64,000 bases of DNA from the NCBI GenBank assembly GCA_902805845.1, contig CADCUI010000001.1:62001-126000 (forward strand), read 5' to 3'. The stretch comes from an uncultured Nocardioidaceae bacterium (lineage in GTDB: Bacteria; Actinomycetota; Actinomycetes; Propionibacteriales; Nocardioidaceae). Under the pieces are notes generated by a model, which had not been told where the DNA came from, did no database searches, and saw nothing but the letters and a program-made list of their open reading frames with translations. A program made the translations under genes and the position numbers. Positions 9,493 to 18,155 of this stretch are shown here, in pieces. Within the stretch, counting starts at the first letter, position 1, and each line of letters opens with the position of its first letter.

Positions 9493-11153
9493 CCTCAAGC
9501 TCGGTGCTGACCTCGAGCGCGGCGATGGCGGCCGGGACCGTGGTGTCCCGGGTGAGCGGCTTCGTGCGATCGATACTGCTCGCGGCTGCGCTGGGGACCC
9601 AGCTGCACGCCGACGTCTTCACGATCGCCAACACCGTCCCGAACATGCTCTACATCCTGCTGGCCGGCGGCGTCTTCAACGCCGTGCTCGTCCCTCAGCT
9701 CGTCCGGGCGATGCAGAGCGACAGCGACCGCGGCGAGGCCTACACCAACCGGGTGATCACTCTTGCCGGGCTGTTCCTGGCGGGGGTCACCGCGGTCCTG
9801 GTCCTCGCAGCTCCGCTGCTGATGCGGCTCTACCTCGACGGCTCCTTCTTCACCCCCGAGCTCGCCGCCCAGCGGGAATCGGTGGTGGACTTCGCCCGGT
9901 TCTGCCTGCCGCAGGTCTTCTTCTACGGCATGTTCGTGCTGATCGGACAGGTGCTCAACGCCCGCGACCGCTTCGGTCCGATGATGTGGGCGCCGATCGC
10001 CAACAACGTCATCTCGGTCGGCGTTCTCCTCGTCTACCTCCTCGTGTTCGGTCCGGCCTCCGGTGCCGAGCTGTGCGGCGGGTTCTCCGCGGGCGAGGAG
10101 TGGCTGCTCGGCCTCGGCGCGACGGCCGGGATCGTCGCCCAGTTCGCGGTCCTTGTCCCCTACCTCCGGTCGACCGGTTTCAGGTTCCGTCCGCGGTTCG
10201 ACTTCCGCGACAGTGGCCTCGGGCACACCCTCCGGCTCGGAGCGTGGACGGTCGCGTTCGTCGTCGTCAACCAGATCGCCTACACCGTCGTCGTACGACT
10301 CGCCTCGAGCGGCACCGCGGACGCCGTCAACGCGTGCGGCAGCGCCGCGGTGCCGGCCGGCACCGGCTACACCGTCTACGCCGGGGCCTTCCTGCTCGCG
10401 ATGGTCCCGCACTCGGTGGTGACGGTGTCGCTGGCGACCGCCGTGCTACCCCGACTGTCCCGGTCTGCCGCCGATGGCGACCTGGCCGGGCTGGCGCAGC
10501 AGGTGGCCGGCACCGCGCGGACCGCCCTGGCCTTCATCGTGCCGTTCGCGATGCTGCTGCCCGCGATCGCGCTGCCGTTGTCCAACGTGGTGTGGGGCTA
10601 CGCGGCGGCCAGCGAGACCTACTCCGACTTCGCGCCGTCGCTGGCGATCTTCGCTCCAGGGCTGGTGGTCTTCACCGTCCACTACCTCATGCTGCGCGGC
10701 TTCTACGCCTTGGAGCGCACCCGCACGGTGTTCTGGGTGCAGTGCGGGATCGCCGCGACCAACATCGCCCTGGCCGTGCTGGTGACGAGCAACGTCGGTC
10801 CCGCCGACACCGCACCGGGGCTGGTCGCCGCCTATGCCGGCTCGTACGCCGTGGGGGCGGTGGCGTCGTACCTGCTGCTGAGACACGTCCTGGGAGGGCT
10901 CGACACCCGGGCGCTGGCGCGGTTCGGTCTCCGGATCGTTGTCGCGGGCGGGCTCGCCGGGCTCGCGGCCTGGGGCTGGCGGGTCGGCCTCGGATCGGTG
11001 TGGGAGACCGGCGACGGCAAGGTCCAGGCGCTCACGTTGGTGGGCAGCACCGCTCTGGTCGACCTCGCCGTGCTGGTGGTGGTCTCCCGGGCACTCCGCA
11101 TCCGGGAGGTCGGCGAGGTCGTGGGGCTGGTGTCGCGCCGCCTGCGTCGGTGA
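9489..11153 (+). CDS. murJ: Lipid II flippase MurJ (MviN)
   Basis: A 554-residue polytopic protein with about 14 membrane helices. The N-terminal MurJ signature is present (AAGTVVSRVSGFVRSILLAAALGT, ADVFTIANTVPNMLYILLAGGVFNAVLVPQLVRA), and GQVLNARDRFGPMMWAPIANN follows. It moves lipid II across the membrane for peptidoglycan synthesis. In mycobacteria the same polypeptide carries a C-terminal pseudokinase and outer domain. Here MurJ stops after the last helix, and the pseudokinase is the next separate gene, 70 bases downstream. The start overlaps the DUF6049 stop (ATGA). Confidence 0.95.
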   Translation: MTSSSVLTSSAAMAAGTVVSRVSGFVRSILLAAALGTQLHADVFTIANTVPNMLYILLAGGVFNAVLVPQLVRAMQSDSDRGEAYTNRVITLAGLFLAGVTAVLVLAAPLLMRLYLDGSFFTPELAAQRESVVDFARFCLPQVFFYGMFVLIGQVLNARDRFGPMMWAPIANNVISVGVLLVYLLVFGPASGAELCGGFSAGEEWLLGLGATAGIVAQFAVLVPYLRSTGFRFRPRFDFRDSGLGHTLRLGAWTVAFVVVNQIAYTVVVRLASSGTADAVNACGSAAVPAGTGYTVYAGAFLLAMVPHSVVTVSLATAVLPRLSRSAADGDLAGLAQQVAGTARTALAFIVPFAMLLPAIALPLSNVVWGYAAASETYSDFAPSLAIFAPGLVVFTVHYLMLRGFYALERTRTVFWVQCGIAATNIALAVLVTSNVGPADTAPGLVAAYAGSYAVGAVASYLLLRHVLGGLDTRALARFGLRIVVAGGLAGLAAWGWRVGLGSVWETGDGKVQALTLVGSTALVDLAVLVVVSRALRIREVGEVVGLVSRRLRR

Positions 11154-11223
11154 CGGCGCTCAGCAGTCACCGAGCCCAGATCGGGCGACGCGGCTTACCA
11201 TGGGTCGGCCAGGACCAGGACGC

Positions 11224-13083
11224 GTGGACGGGATGTGTGTGGCGCACAATGCCATCGGGGCGGGGAGCGTGGTCGCCTCCCGGTTCCGGCTCGAGGACCT
11301 GCTGGCCGAGGACGCCGGCGCGCGCTTCTGGCGCGCGACCGACCTGACGCTGGTCCGCAACGTCGCGCTGCACGTCATCCGCGCCGACGACCTCCGGGCA
11401 CCGGCCGTGCTCACCGCGGCACGCACCTCCGCCACCGTCTCCGACGGTCACATCCTGCGCGTCCTCGACGCGCTCCACGAGGGTGACTTCGTCTACGTCG
11501 TCCACGAGTGGGGCAGCGGGGTCTCCCTTGACCGGATGCTCGGCGAGGGCACGGTGGAGCCACGCCGGGCGGTCTGGTTGGTCCGGGAGGTGGCGGAGGC
11601 GATCGCGGTGGCGCACCGCCAGGGGGTGGCCCACGGCAGGCTGCTGCCGGACAACGTGCTGCTCACCGACGTCGGCTCGGTGAAGCTGATCGGGTTCGTC
11701 GTCGCTGCCGTGCTGCAGGGTCGCCCGCAGCGCGAGGGAGCGACCGGGGACCCGCCGAGCGAGCACGAGTCCGACGTGCTCAACCTGGGGGCGCTTCTCT
11801 ATGCGTGTCTCACCGGTCGGTGGCCGGGATTCCCTCAGTCGACGCTTCCCGATGCGCCGGACGACCACGGTCGGGTCTGCCGTCCGCGGCAGGTGCGCCC
11901 CGGGGTACCCCGCCGGCTCGACGCGCTCTGCGACCAGATCCTCAACCCCGACCCGCGGACCGGCGTGCACCGCTTCGAGTCGGCCGCAGAGATCCATGCC
12001 GCGCTGGGCGACTACCTCGGTGACTCGCTGAGCGGGGCCACCGTGGCGGTCTCCGGCCCCACCGCGCTCCTCGAGCGTCCGGGGTACTCCGATGCGGACG
12101 CCGACTCCGACTCCGCCGCCGGCACCGACTCGGGCACCGACCCCGACGCCACGCAGGCAGGGTTGCCGCGGTTCGAGGCGACGCAGGCAGGGCTTCCGCG
12201 GTTCGCGACGGACCCGGCCCCGCCGCACTCCGACCCCCGGGCGGCACCGCCCGACACACCGACCGACACGCCGCTCGACACGCCGACGGGTGCGTCGCAC
12301 CGCACCGAAGCGGTCCCCCGACCGGAGCCGGCACCCATGGGACCGGCGTGGACCGCACGCTCCGGCACGGGCCAGGGAGACGGGCCCGTCCCGCCCGCGT
12401 GGGGCCCCGACCCGGCCCGCCGGCACGGGTCCGCGCCGATGACCCCGGAGAAGCGGCCCGGCTCCCGGTCGTTGCGGTTCGCCGCGCTGGTGGCGGTGCT
12501 CGGGCTGGTCCTGCTCGCCGTCGTGGTGGGGGTGTGGCTCCAACGCGACCAGCAGCCGGAGCAGTCGGCCGGGCCGGACGCCTCACCGACGGCGACGGCG
12601 ACGGCGAGCGCCCCCCCTGAGGTGGTGCAGCCGGCCGCCGTCCGTGACTTCGACCCCGAGCAGCAGGACGGCGGGTCGCCGGAGGAGAACCCTGATCTGG
12701 TGCCACTGGCGACCGACGGCAACCCGGCGACCGCCTGGGAGACGCTGACCTACGAGGACGGTCCCGTGCTGGCGCCGTACAAGGCCGGGGTCGGCCTGCT
12801 CCTCGACCTGGGCGCGGAGACGCCGGTGCGCGACGTCAGGGTCACGCTGGTCGGCTCGCCCTATGACCTGCAGCTGCTCGCCGCCCCACCGGAGAGCGGC
12901 GCGCCCACCTCCGTCGAGGGGCTCACCGAGGTGGACACCCGGAGCGGTGTGCTGGGAAACGTGCGGCTGAAGGCCGACGAGGCGGTGACGACCCGCTACC
13001 TCGTGCTGTGGCTCACCGCCCTGCCACCGGGCGACGACGGTGGCTACGTGGGCCGCATCGGCGAAGTCGTCGTCAGGTCGTGA
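11224..13083 (+). CDS. Membrane pseudokinase with extracellular beta domain (detached MurJ partner)
   Basis: A protein of about 619 residues. Residues 10-275 have a protein kinase fold, but the key residues are gone. The ATP-binding Lys position reads VALHVI, the HRD loop reads HGRLLPDN, and DFG is IGF. A Thr/Pro/Asp-rich juxtamembrane stretch contains a tandem ATQAGLPRF duplication. It is followed by one membrane helix (LRFAALVAVLGLVLLAVVVGVWL) and an outer galactose-binding-like domain (ATDGNPATAWETLTYEDGP). In mycobacteria the equivalent region of MviN is phosphorylated by PknB and bound by FhaA. The start is uncertain: ATG 11200, GTG 11224 or ATG 11233. It overlaps sigM by GTGA. Confidence 0.85.
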   Translation: MDGMCVAHNAIGAGSVVASRFRLEDLLAEDAGARFWRATDLTLVRNVALHVIRADDLRAPAVLTAARTSATVSDGHILRVLDALHEGDFVYVVHEWGSGVSLDRMLGEGTVEPRRAVWLVREVAEAIAVAHRQGVAHGRLLPDNVLLTDVGSVKLIGFVVAAVLQGRPQREGATGDPPSEHESDVLNLGALLYACLTGRWPGFPQSTLPDAPDDHGRVCRPRQVRPGVPRRLDALCDQILNPDPRTGVHRFESAAEIHAALGDYLGDSLSGATVAVSGPTALLERPGYSDADADSDSAAGTDSGTDPDATQAGLPRFEATQAGLPRFATDPAPPHSDPRAAPPDTPTDTPLDTPTGASHRTEAVPRPEPAPMGPAWTARSGTGQGDGPVPPAWGPDPARRHGSAPMTPEKRPGSRSLRFAALVAVLGLVLLAVVVGVWLQRDQQPEQSAGPDASPTATATASAPPEVVQPAAVRDFDPEQQDGGSPEENPDLVPLATDGNPATAWETLTYEDGPVLAPYKAGVGLLLDLGAETPVRDVRVTLVGSPYDLQLLAAPPESGAPTSVEGLTEVDTRSGVLGNVRLKADEAVTTRYLVLWLTALPPGDDGGYVGRIGEVVVRS

Positions 13084-13721
13084 GCGAGGAGCCCGACGAC
13101 CACGTGCTGCTGGCGGCGCACGTGGCCGGTGACCCCACCGCGTTCGGCACGCTGTTCACACGCCACCGCGACCGGCTCTGGGCAGTCGCCCTCCGCACGA
13201 CCGGCGACCCGGAGGAGGCGGCCGACGCCCTCCAGGACGCCATGGTCTCCGCGTTCCGACGGGCGGAGTCCTTCCGTGGCGAGGCAGCCGTCACGACCTG
13301 GCTGCACCGCATCGTGGTCAACGCCTGCCTCGACCGGCTGCGCCGCCGACAGGTGCGGTCCGCTGCTGCCCTGCCCGAGGACGTCGAGGTGCACACCCGA
13401 ACCGACCCGACGGCGCCCGGCGCCGCTGCGCCGGAGGACCCCGCGGAGGCGGCCGTACGCACGGACCGCGGTCGGCGAATCATGGCGGCCCTGGCGCAGC
13501 TGCCGGTCGACCAGAGGGCGGCGCTCGTGCTGGTGGACATGGAGGGGTACTCCGTGGAGGAGGCAGCGGCGGTCCTGGAGGTCGCGCCCGGAACCGTGAA
13601 GAGCCGGTGCTCGCGCGGCCGGGCGCGGTTGGTCCCGCTGCTGGCGGGTCTTCGGGAGACCGAGCGGAACCGGGGACCTGAGGGCCGCGTCTCAGCCACG
13701 GACGGAGGTGAGCAGCGATGA
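13080..13721 (+). CDS. sigM: RNA polymerase ECF sigma factor SigM
   Basis: A 213-residue ECF sigma factor. Region 2 is clear (FGTLFTRHRDRLWAVALRTTGDPEEAADALQDAMVSAFRR), an acidic linker follows, and region 4 has an HTH (MEGYSVEEAAAVLEVAPGTVKSRCSRGRARL). The GTG start overlaps the pseudokinase stop. Position between murJ and trxB is that of mycobacterial sigM. The next gene, overlapping by ATGA, encodes its probable membrane anti-sigma factor. The family controls surface and oxidative-stress genes; the regulon here is unknown. Confidence 0.92.
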   Translation: MSEEPDDHVLLAAHVAGDPTAFGTLFTRHRDRLWAVALRTTGDPEEAADALQDAMVSAFRRAESFRGEAAVTTWLHRIVVNACLDRLRRRQVRSAAALPEDVEVHTRTDPTAPGAAAPEDPAEAAVRTDRGRRIMAALAQLPVDQRAALVLVDMEGYSVEEAAAVLEVAPGTVKSRCSRGRARLVPLLAGLRETERNRGPEGRVSATDGGEQR

Positions 13722-14476
13722 CGACCGACTGGTCGGACGGCCGGCCGGACGACCCCAGGGGCAGCGGAGAACGCGACCCCGAGCCCGACCCCCGAGCCGA
13801 TCTACAGCCGCCCGACGAAGAGCTGTGGGTCGCCCGGACGTTGGCTGACCAGCCGGATCCGACGCTGCCACGGGAGCTGGGTCGACAGCTGGATGCCCGG
13901 CTGGCGGCGCTGGTCGCCGAGCGTCGGACCGAGGTCGGCGGCAGCGGCGCGGACCCGAGACCCGCGGCAGCCGCTGCCCTCCGGGCGCGCAGGCGGCGCC
14001 GCTGGCCGCAGGCGCTCCTCGCTGCTGCCGCGGTCCTGGCCGGCGGTTACGCGGTCGGCACAGGCGTCGTCGGATCGCTTGCCGGGACGGGGGCGGGCGA
14101 GTCGTCGTCGGCCGGCGATGCCGGCGCGGACGCGGAGGGCGGAAGCACCGAAGACTCAGCGGAGGGTCCGGCGGCGGTCTCGGACCTGCGCCGGCTGAGT
14201 GTCTCGACGGTTGCGCTGCGCTCGGAGCACCTCCGCGCCGACGTACGTCGCCTGCTCGCCGCCGGCGACCAGGGAACGAACGACGACCGCGCCGGAGAGG
14301 AGCTGGCCGCCGAGTGCGCCGCGCCCGCCGTCAGGGCCGCGGTGACCGTGTGGCTCGTCCAGTTCGACGGCGGCCCGGCGGTCCTGGCGACGAGCCCCCG
14401 CGACGGGCGGGTCCGGGCGACCGTCTACTCGTGCGACACCGCTCCGCTGGCGAGCATCACGGTCCGCGCCCCCTGA
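13718..14476 (+). CDS. Probable membrane anti-sigma-M factor
   Basis: A 252-residue protein translationally coupled to sigM (ATGA). An acidic N-terminal cytoplasmic region is followed by a basic stretch (RARRRRRWPQ), one membrane helix (about residues 97-117), and an outer portion that starts with a Gly/Ser/Ala-rich linker. No zinc-binding HxxxCxxC motif is visible. Sequence families are weakly conserved at this locus, so the assignment rests on topology and gene order (Rv3912 position). Confidence 0.75.
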   Translation: MTTDWSDGRPDDPRGSGERDPEPDPRADLQPPDEELWVARTLADQPDPTLPRELGRQLDARLAALVAERRTEVGGSGADPRPAAAAALRARRRRRWPQALLAAAAVLAGGYAVGTGVVGSLAGTGAGESSSAGDAGADAEGGSTEDSAEGPAAVSDLRRLSVSTVALRSEHLRADVRRLLAAGDQGTNDDRAGEELAAECAAPAVRAAVTVWLVQFDGGPAVLATSPRDGRVRATVYSCDTAPLASITVRAP

Positions 14477-14590
14477 GCCGGTGACCGGTCGGGGGAGCCG
14501 ACGGGAATGCCGCGGCCCCTAGCATCTGTTCCATCCCGGAGAGACGGCTACGGCCGCTCGCGACCAGTGAAGTGAAGGAGTGTGCACGAC

Positions 14591-15556
14591 GTGCGTCAGG
14601 TGATCATCATCGGCTCGGGCCCTGCGGGCTACACCGCTGCGGTCTATGCGGCTCGCGCCAACCTGAAGCCGTTGGTCTTCGAGGGGGCCGTCACCGCGGG
14701 CGGCGCGCTCATGAACACGACCGAGGTCGAGAACTTCCCCGGGTTCCGTGACGGCATCATGGGCCCCCAGCTCATGGACGAGATGCGCGCCCAGGCGGAG
14801 CGGTTCGGGGCCGAGCTCGTCACCGAGGACGTCACCGCCGTCGACCTCGTGGGTGACGTCAAGCGGGTCGTCGACGGCGAGGGGGTCACGCACGAGGCCC
14901 GCACCGTCATCCTGGCCACCGGCTCCGGTTACCGGAAGCTCGGGCTTCCCGACGAGGACCGGCTCTCCGGGCACGGCGTCTCGTGGTGCGCCACCTGTGA
15001 CGGGTTCTTCTTCCGCGACCAGGAGGTCGCGGTCGTGGGCGGCGGCGACTCGGCCGTCGAGGAGGCGACGTTCCTCACCCGGTTCGCCAAGAAGGTCTAT
15101 CTGATCCATCGGCGCGACCAGCTCAGGGCTTCCAAGATCATGCAGGACCGGGCCTTCGCCGACCCGAAGCTCGAGCTCGTGCTCAACACCACGGTGAGCG
15201 ACTTGCACGGTGCCGAGAAGCTGGCCGGGGTGACGGTCCAGGACACGCTGACCGGCCAGGCCCGAGAGCTGGCCGTGACCGGCTTCTTCGTCGCGATCGG
15301 CCACGACCCCCGGTCCGAGCTGCTCCACGGCCAGGTGGAGCTCGACGGCGAGGGCTACGTGCTCGTGGACCACCCCTCGACCCGCACCAATCTCGACGGT
15401 GTCTTCGCATGTGGCGACCTTGTGGACCACGAGTACCGGCAGGCCATCACCGCGGCAGGCACCGGTTGCGCCGCCGCACTGGACGCGGAGCGGCACCTGG
15501 CACTTCTCGACCAGATCGCGGGCATCGCAGGCCACAGCGAACCGGCCGGAGTCTGA
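14591..15556 (+). CDS. trxB: Thioredoxin-disulfide reductase
   Basis: A 321-residue FAD/NADPH enzyme. The FAD motif [13 protein letters not shown] is at the N-terminus, the redox pair is CATC (about residues 133-136), the NADPH motif is [15 protein letters not shown], and the C-terminal FAD motif is [11 protein letters not shown]. It reduces thioredoxin, encoded just downstream. I prefer GTG 14591 to the ORF-track GTG 14582, because the GAAGGAG ribosome site ends at 14580. That leaves ten bases to 14591 but only one to 14582. Confidence 0.95.
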   Translation: MRQVIIIGSGPAGYTAAVYAARANLKPLVFEGAVTAGGALMNTTEVENFPGFRDGIMGPQLMDEMRAQAERFGAELVTEDVTAVDLVGDVKRVVDGEGVTHEARTVILATGSGYRKLGLPDEDRLSGHGVSWCATCDGFFFRDQEVAVVGGGDSAVEEATFLTRFAKKVYLIHRRDQLRASKIMQDRAFADPKLELVLNTTVSDLHGAEKLAGVTVQDTLTGQARELAVTGFFVAIGHDPRSELLHGQVELDGEGYVLVDHPSTRTNLDGVFACGDLVDHEYRQAITAAGTGCAAALDAERHLALLDQIAGIAGHSEPAGV

Positions 15557-15638
15557 GCCGAGGGAAGAACTGACGGTGTGCTGGTGTTGACTTGGCACAC
15601 CGCGGACCGGCCGACCGGCTCGCCCGGCGGCCAAGCAC

Positions 15639-15672
15639 TGACCACCAGCGAATGACCAGCCGAATGACCAGC
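15639..15672 (+). repeat. Short tandem repeat before trxA
   Basis: GAATGACCAGC occurs twice (15650-15660 and 15662-15672), with a degenerate third copy (TGACCACCAGC) just before, in the 133-base trxB-trxA gap. It lies immediately upstream of the trxA ribosome site, so it is part of the leader if transcription starts in this gap. Confidence 0.6.
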
Positions 15673-15689
15673 GAAATGGAGCACCGACG

Positions 15690-16016
15690 ATGGCCGACAT
15701 GAAGGCAGTCACCGACGCCGACTTCGAGGCGGAGGTCCTCAAGTCCGACAAGCCGGTCCTGGTCGACTTCTGGGCCGAGTGGTGCGGGCCGTGCCGCCAG
15801 GTCGCCCCGATCCTGGCCGAGATCAGCGCCGAGCACGGCGACAAGATCCAGATCGTCAAGCTCAACGTCGACGAGAACCCGGTGGTTCCCTCGCAGTACC
15901 GGGTGACCGGCATTCCGACGATGAACGTCTACCAGGGTGGCGAGGTCGTCAAGCAGATCGTGGGGGCGCGGCCCAAGTCGGCGATCCTCAAGGAGCTCTC
16001 CGAGTTCCTCGACTGA
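15690..16016 (+). CDS. trxA: Thioredoxin
   Basis: A 108-residue protein with the complete thioredoxin fold signature: VLVDFWAEWCGPCRQVAPIL with the WCGPC redox site, LNVDENP, and the cis-Pro loop VTGIPTMNVY. It is the cytosolic disulfide reductant paired with TrxB. The 133-base gap from trxB contains repeats and a TTGACT-like hexamer, so trxA may also have its own promoter. In mycobacteria cwlM follows this gene; here the next genes are different. Confidence 0.96.
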   Translation: MADMKAVTDADFEAEVLKSDKPVLVDFWAEWCGPCRQVAPILAEISAEHGDKIQIVKLNVDENPVVPSQYRVTGIPTMNVYQGGEVVKQIVGARPKSAILKELSEFLD

Positions 16017-16061
16017 CGTGCCGGCCGGCCGTGCGCCGGCGGACATCGTGGTCAACCGTGG

Positions 16062-16715
16062 TCAACCGGCCGCCCAGGGACCCAGGCCCTCCTGCCGCAC
16101 CGCGGCGGGTGACCGGCTCGGGCGCACCACGCCGAGCAGCCGGCTCAGCGCGGACTCCATCTCCTCGCGCCAGGTCAGGACCGACTTGAGCTCCAGCCGC
16201 ATCCGCGGCTCCCGAGCGTGCGGACGGTGGGTCTTGAACCCGACCCGCTGCAGGTAGGCCGCCGGCAGCAGGCAGCCGGCGCCTCCGGTGCGGGTCGTCC
16301 CGAACGCCTCGACGGCACGAACGCCGCCGCGCTCGAGGAGGTCCTTGACCATGACCTGCATGAGCACCCGGCCCAGCCCGGCGCCGGCGTACCCCTCGAA
16401 CACCTGGGCGGTGGCCAGCTGCACGGCGTCCTCGCTGACCGGGGCGGTCGGCAGCGACGCCGAGCCCGGGAAGTAGCCGGGCGGGGCGTAGACGACGAAA
16501 CCCGCCGGCTCGTCGTCGAGGTAGAGAACTCTCCCGCACGACCCCCACTCGAGCAGGACCCGCGACAGCCACGCCTCCTTCTCCGACTCGGCAGCGCCGG
16601 CGTCGCGGACACGTTGCCGGTGCACCGCGTCGAGCTCCCAGAACAGGCAGGTCCGGACGCTCTCGGGCAGGCCGACGAGGGTGTCGAGCGTGAGACGGGC
16701 GATGCGACGCGCCAT
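16062..16715 (-). CDS. GNAT family N-acetyltransferase
   Basis: A 217-residue protein from ATG 16715, which has AGAGGAGAG just upstream. The ORF-track start at 16820 lies inside the divergent gene. The core shows the acetyl-CoA loop of GNAT enzymes (VFEGYAGAGLGRVLMQVMVKDLLERGGVRAVEAFG) preceded by a strand ending in GFVVYAP. The substrate is unknown. It is divergent from the aminotransferase across a 55-base promoter region and convergent with trxA. A similar gene sits near parB in mycobacteria. Confidence 0.85.
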   Translation of the reverse strand: MARRIARLTLDTLVGLPESVRTCLFWELDAVHRQRVRDAGAAESEKEAWLSRVLLEWGSCGRVLYLDDEPAGFVVYAPPGYFPGSASLPTAPVSEDAVQLATAQVFEGYAGAGLGRVLMQVMVKDLLERGGVRAVEAFGTTRTGGAGCLLPAAYLQRVGFKTHRPHAREPRMRLELKSVLTWREEMESALSRLLGVVRPSRSPAAVRQEGLGPWAAG

Positions 16716-16770
16716 CCGGCTCTCCTCTCGGTGGATACTTGATGGTATTCGTCCTCCCCGAGGAGTGCCC

Positions 16771-18105
16771 ATGCCCGACGGGCCAGAGCGTCCCGCCCTC
16801 CAGGGACGCTCGAGCAGCACCCGGCTCGACAGCTACGTCGACCGGTACGCCGCGCGCACCCGCGGGATGACCGCGTCGGAGATCCGGGCACTGTTCTCGG
16901 TGGCGAGCCGTCCGGAGGTGGTGAGCCTGGCGGGCGGCATGCCGAACATCTCCGGGTTGCCGCTCGACGTGGTGGGCAGGGCGATCAGCGACCTCGTGGC
17001 GACGAACGGCCCCGTCGCCATGCAGTACGGCTCCGGCCAGGGCGACCCGGCGCTTCGCGAGCAGATCTGCGACGTCATGCGCCTTGAAGGCATCGAGGCG
17101 CATCCCGACGACGTCGTCGTCACCGTGGGGTCGCAGCAAGCGGTCGATCTCGTGACCCGCATCTTCTGCGACCCCGGCGACGTGGTGCTCTGCGAAGCCC
17201 CCTCCTACGTCGGCGCGCTGGGGGTGTTCCGCGCCTACGAGTGCGACGTGGTCCACGTCGAGATGGACGGCGACGGTCTGGTGCCGGGAGCGCTGCGGGA
17301 CGCCATCGCCGTGGTGCGGGCTGCGGGCCGGACCATCAAGTTCCTCTACACGATCCCGAACTTCCACAACCCCGCCGGCGTCACCCTCAGCGAGGAACGG
17401 AGACGGGAGATCCTTGCCATCTGTCGTGAGGCGGACGTGCTCGTCCTCGAGGACAACCCCTACGGCCTCCTGGGCTTCTCCGGGGAGCCGCGACGCGCCA
17501 TGCGGGCCGACGAGCCGGCCGGCGTCATCTACCTGGGGTCGTTCTCCAAGACCTTCGCGCCGGGCTTTCGCGTGGGCTGGGCGCTGGCCCCCCACGCCGT
17601 ACGCGAGAAGCTCGTGCTGGCCCAGGAGTCCGCGACCCTCTGCCCGCCTGCGTTCAGCCAGCTGGCCATCTCGGCCTACCTGCGAGCCCACGACTGGCAG
17701 GGCCAGGTCAAACAGTTCCGGGAGATGTACCGCGAGCGGCGTGACGCGATGGTTGAGGCCTTGGACGACATGATGCCGGCCGCGGCGCGCTGGAACGTTC
17801 CCGACGGCGGGTTCTACGTCTGGCTCACCCTTCCCGACGGGCTCGATGCCAAGGCGATGCTCCCGCGGGCAGTGTCCGCCCGGGTGGCCTACGTGCCCGG
17901 CACCGCGTTCTTCGCCGACGGCTTCGGTTCCCAGTCGATGCGGCTCTCCTTCTGCTACCCGACGCCGGAGCGGATCCGCGAAGGCGTCCGACGGCTGGTC
18001 GGCGTCATCGAGGAGGAGCTCGAGCTGCGGGCCACGTTCGGCTCGGGAGGTCATCCCTTCGCCCTCGACCGCGGCTACCAGGCCCCCAGGCCCGACCTCA
18101 CCTGA
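16771..18105 (+). CDS. PLP-dependent aminotransferase, class I/II (2-aminoadipate/MocR-catalytic type)
   Basis: A 444-residue fold-type I enzyme. Landmarks are LAGGMPN near residue 54, YGSGQGDPALREQI, TVGSQQAVDLV, TIPNFHNPAGVT, EDNPYG and the PLP lysine in GSFSKTFAPGFRVGW (Lys about 260). It lacks the GntR DNA-binding head of MocR regulators, so it is a free enzyme. The substrate could be aromatic, aminoadipate or branched-chain amino acids. ATG 16771 has CGAGGAG five bases upstream; the ORF-track start is too early. Confidence 0.88.
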   Translation: MPDGPERPALQGRSSSTRLDSYVDRYAARTRGMTASEIRALFSVASRPEVVSLAGGMPNISGLPLDVVGRAISDLVATNGPVAMQYGSGQGDPALREQICDVMRLEGIEAHPDDVVVTVGSQQAVDLVTRIFCDPGDVVLCEAPSYVGALGVFRAYECDVVHVEMDGDGLVPGALRDAIAVVRAAGRTIKFLYTIPNFHNPAGVTLSEERRREILAICREADVLVLEDNPYGLLGFSGEPRRAMRADEPAGVIYLGSFSKTFAPGFRVGWALAPHAVREKLVLAQESATLCPPAFSQLAISAYLRAHDWQGQVKQFREMYRERRDAMVEALDDMMPAAARWNVPDGGFYVWLTLPDGLDAKAMLPRAVSARVAYVPGTAFFADGFGSQSMRLSFCYPTPERIREGVRRLVGVIEEELELRATFGSGGHPFALDRGYQAPRPDLT

Positions 18106-18155
18106 CCAGCCGGCGTCCGCGCGCCCCCACCCGCCCGTCCCAGCAAGGAGTCCAC

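Noticed and set aside
16017-16061. Terminator between trxA and the GNAT gene
   Set aside because: GC-rich short dyads (GCCGGC) exist, but no stable extended stem or T-run can be shown by eye.
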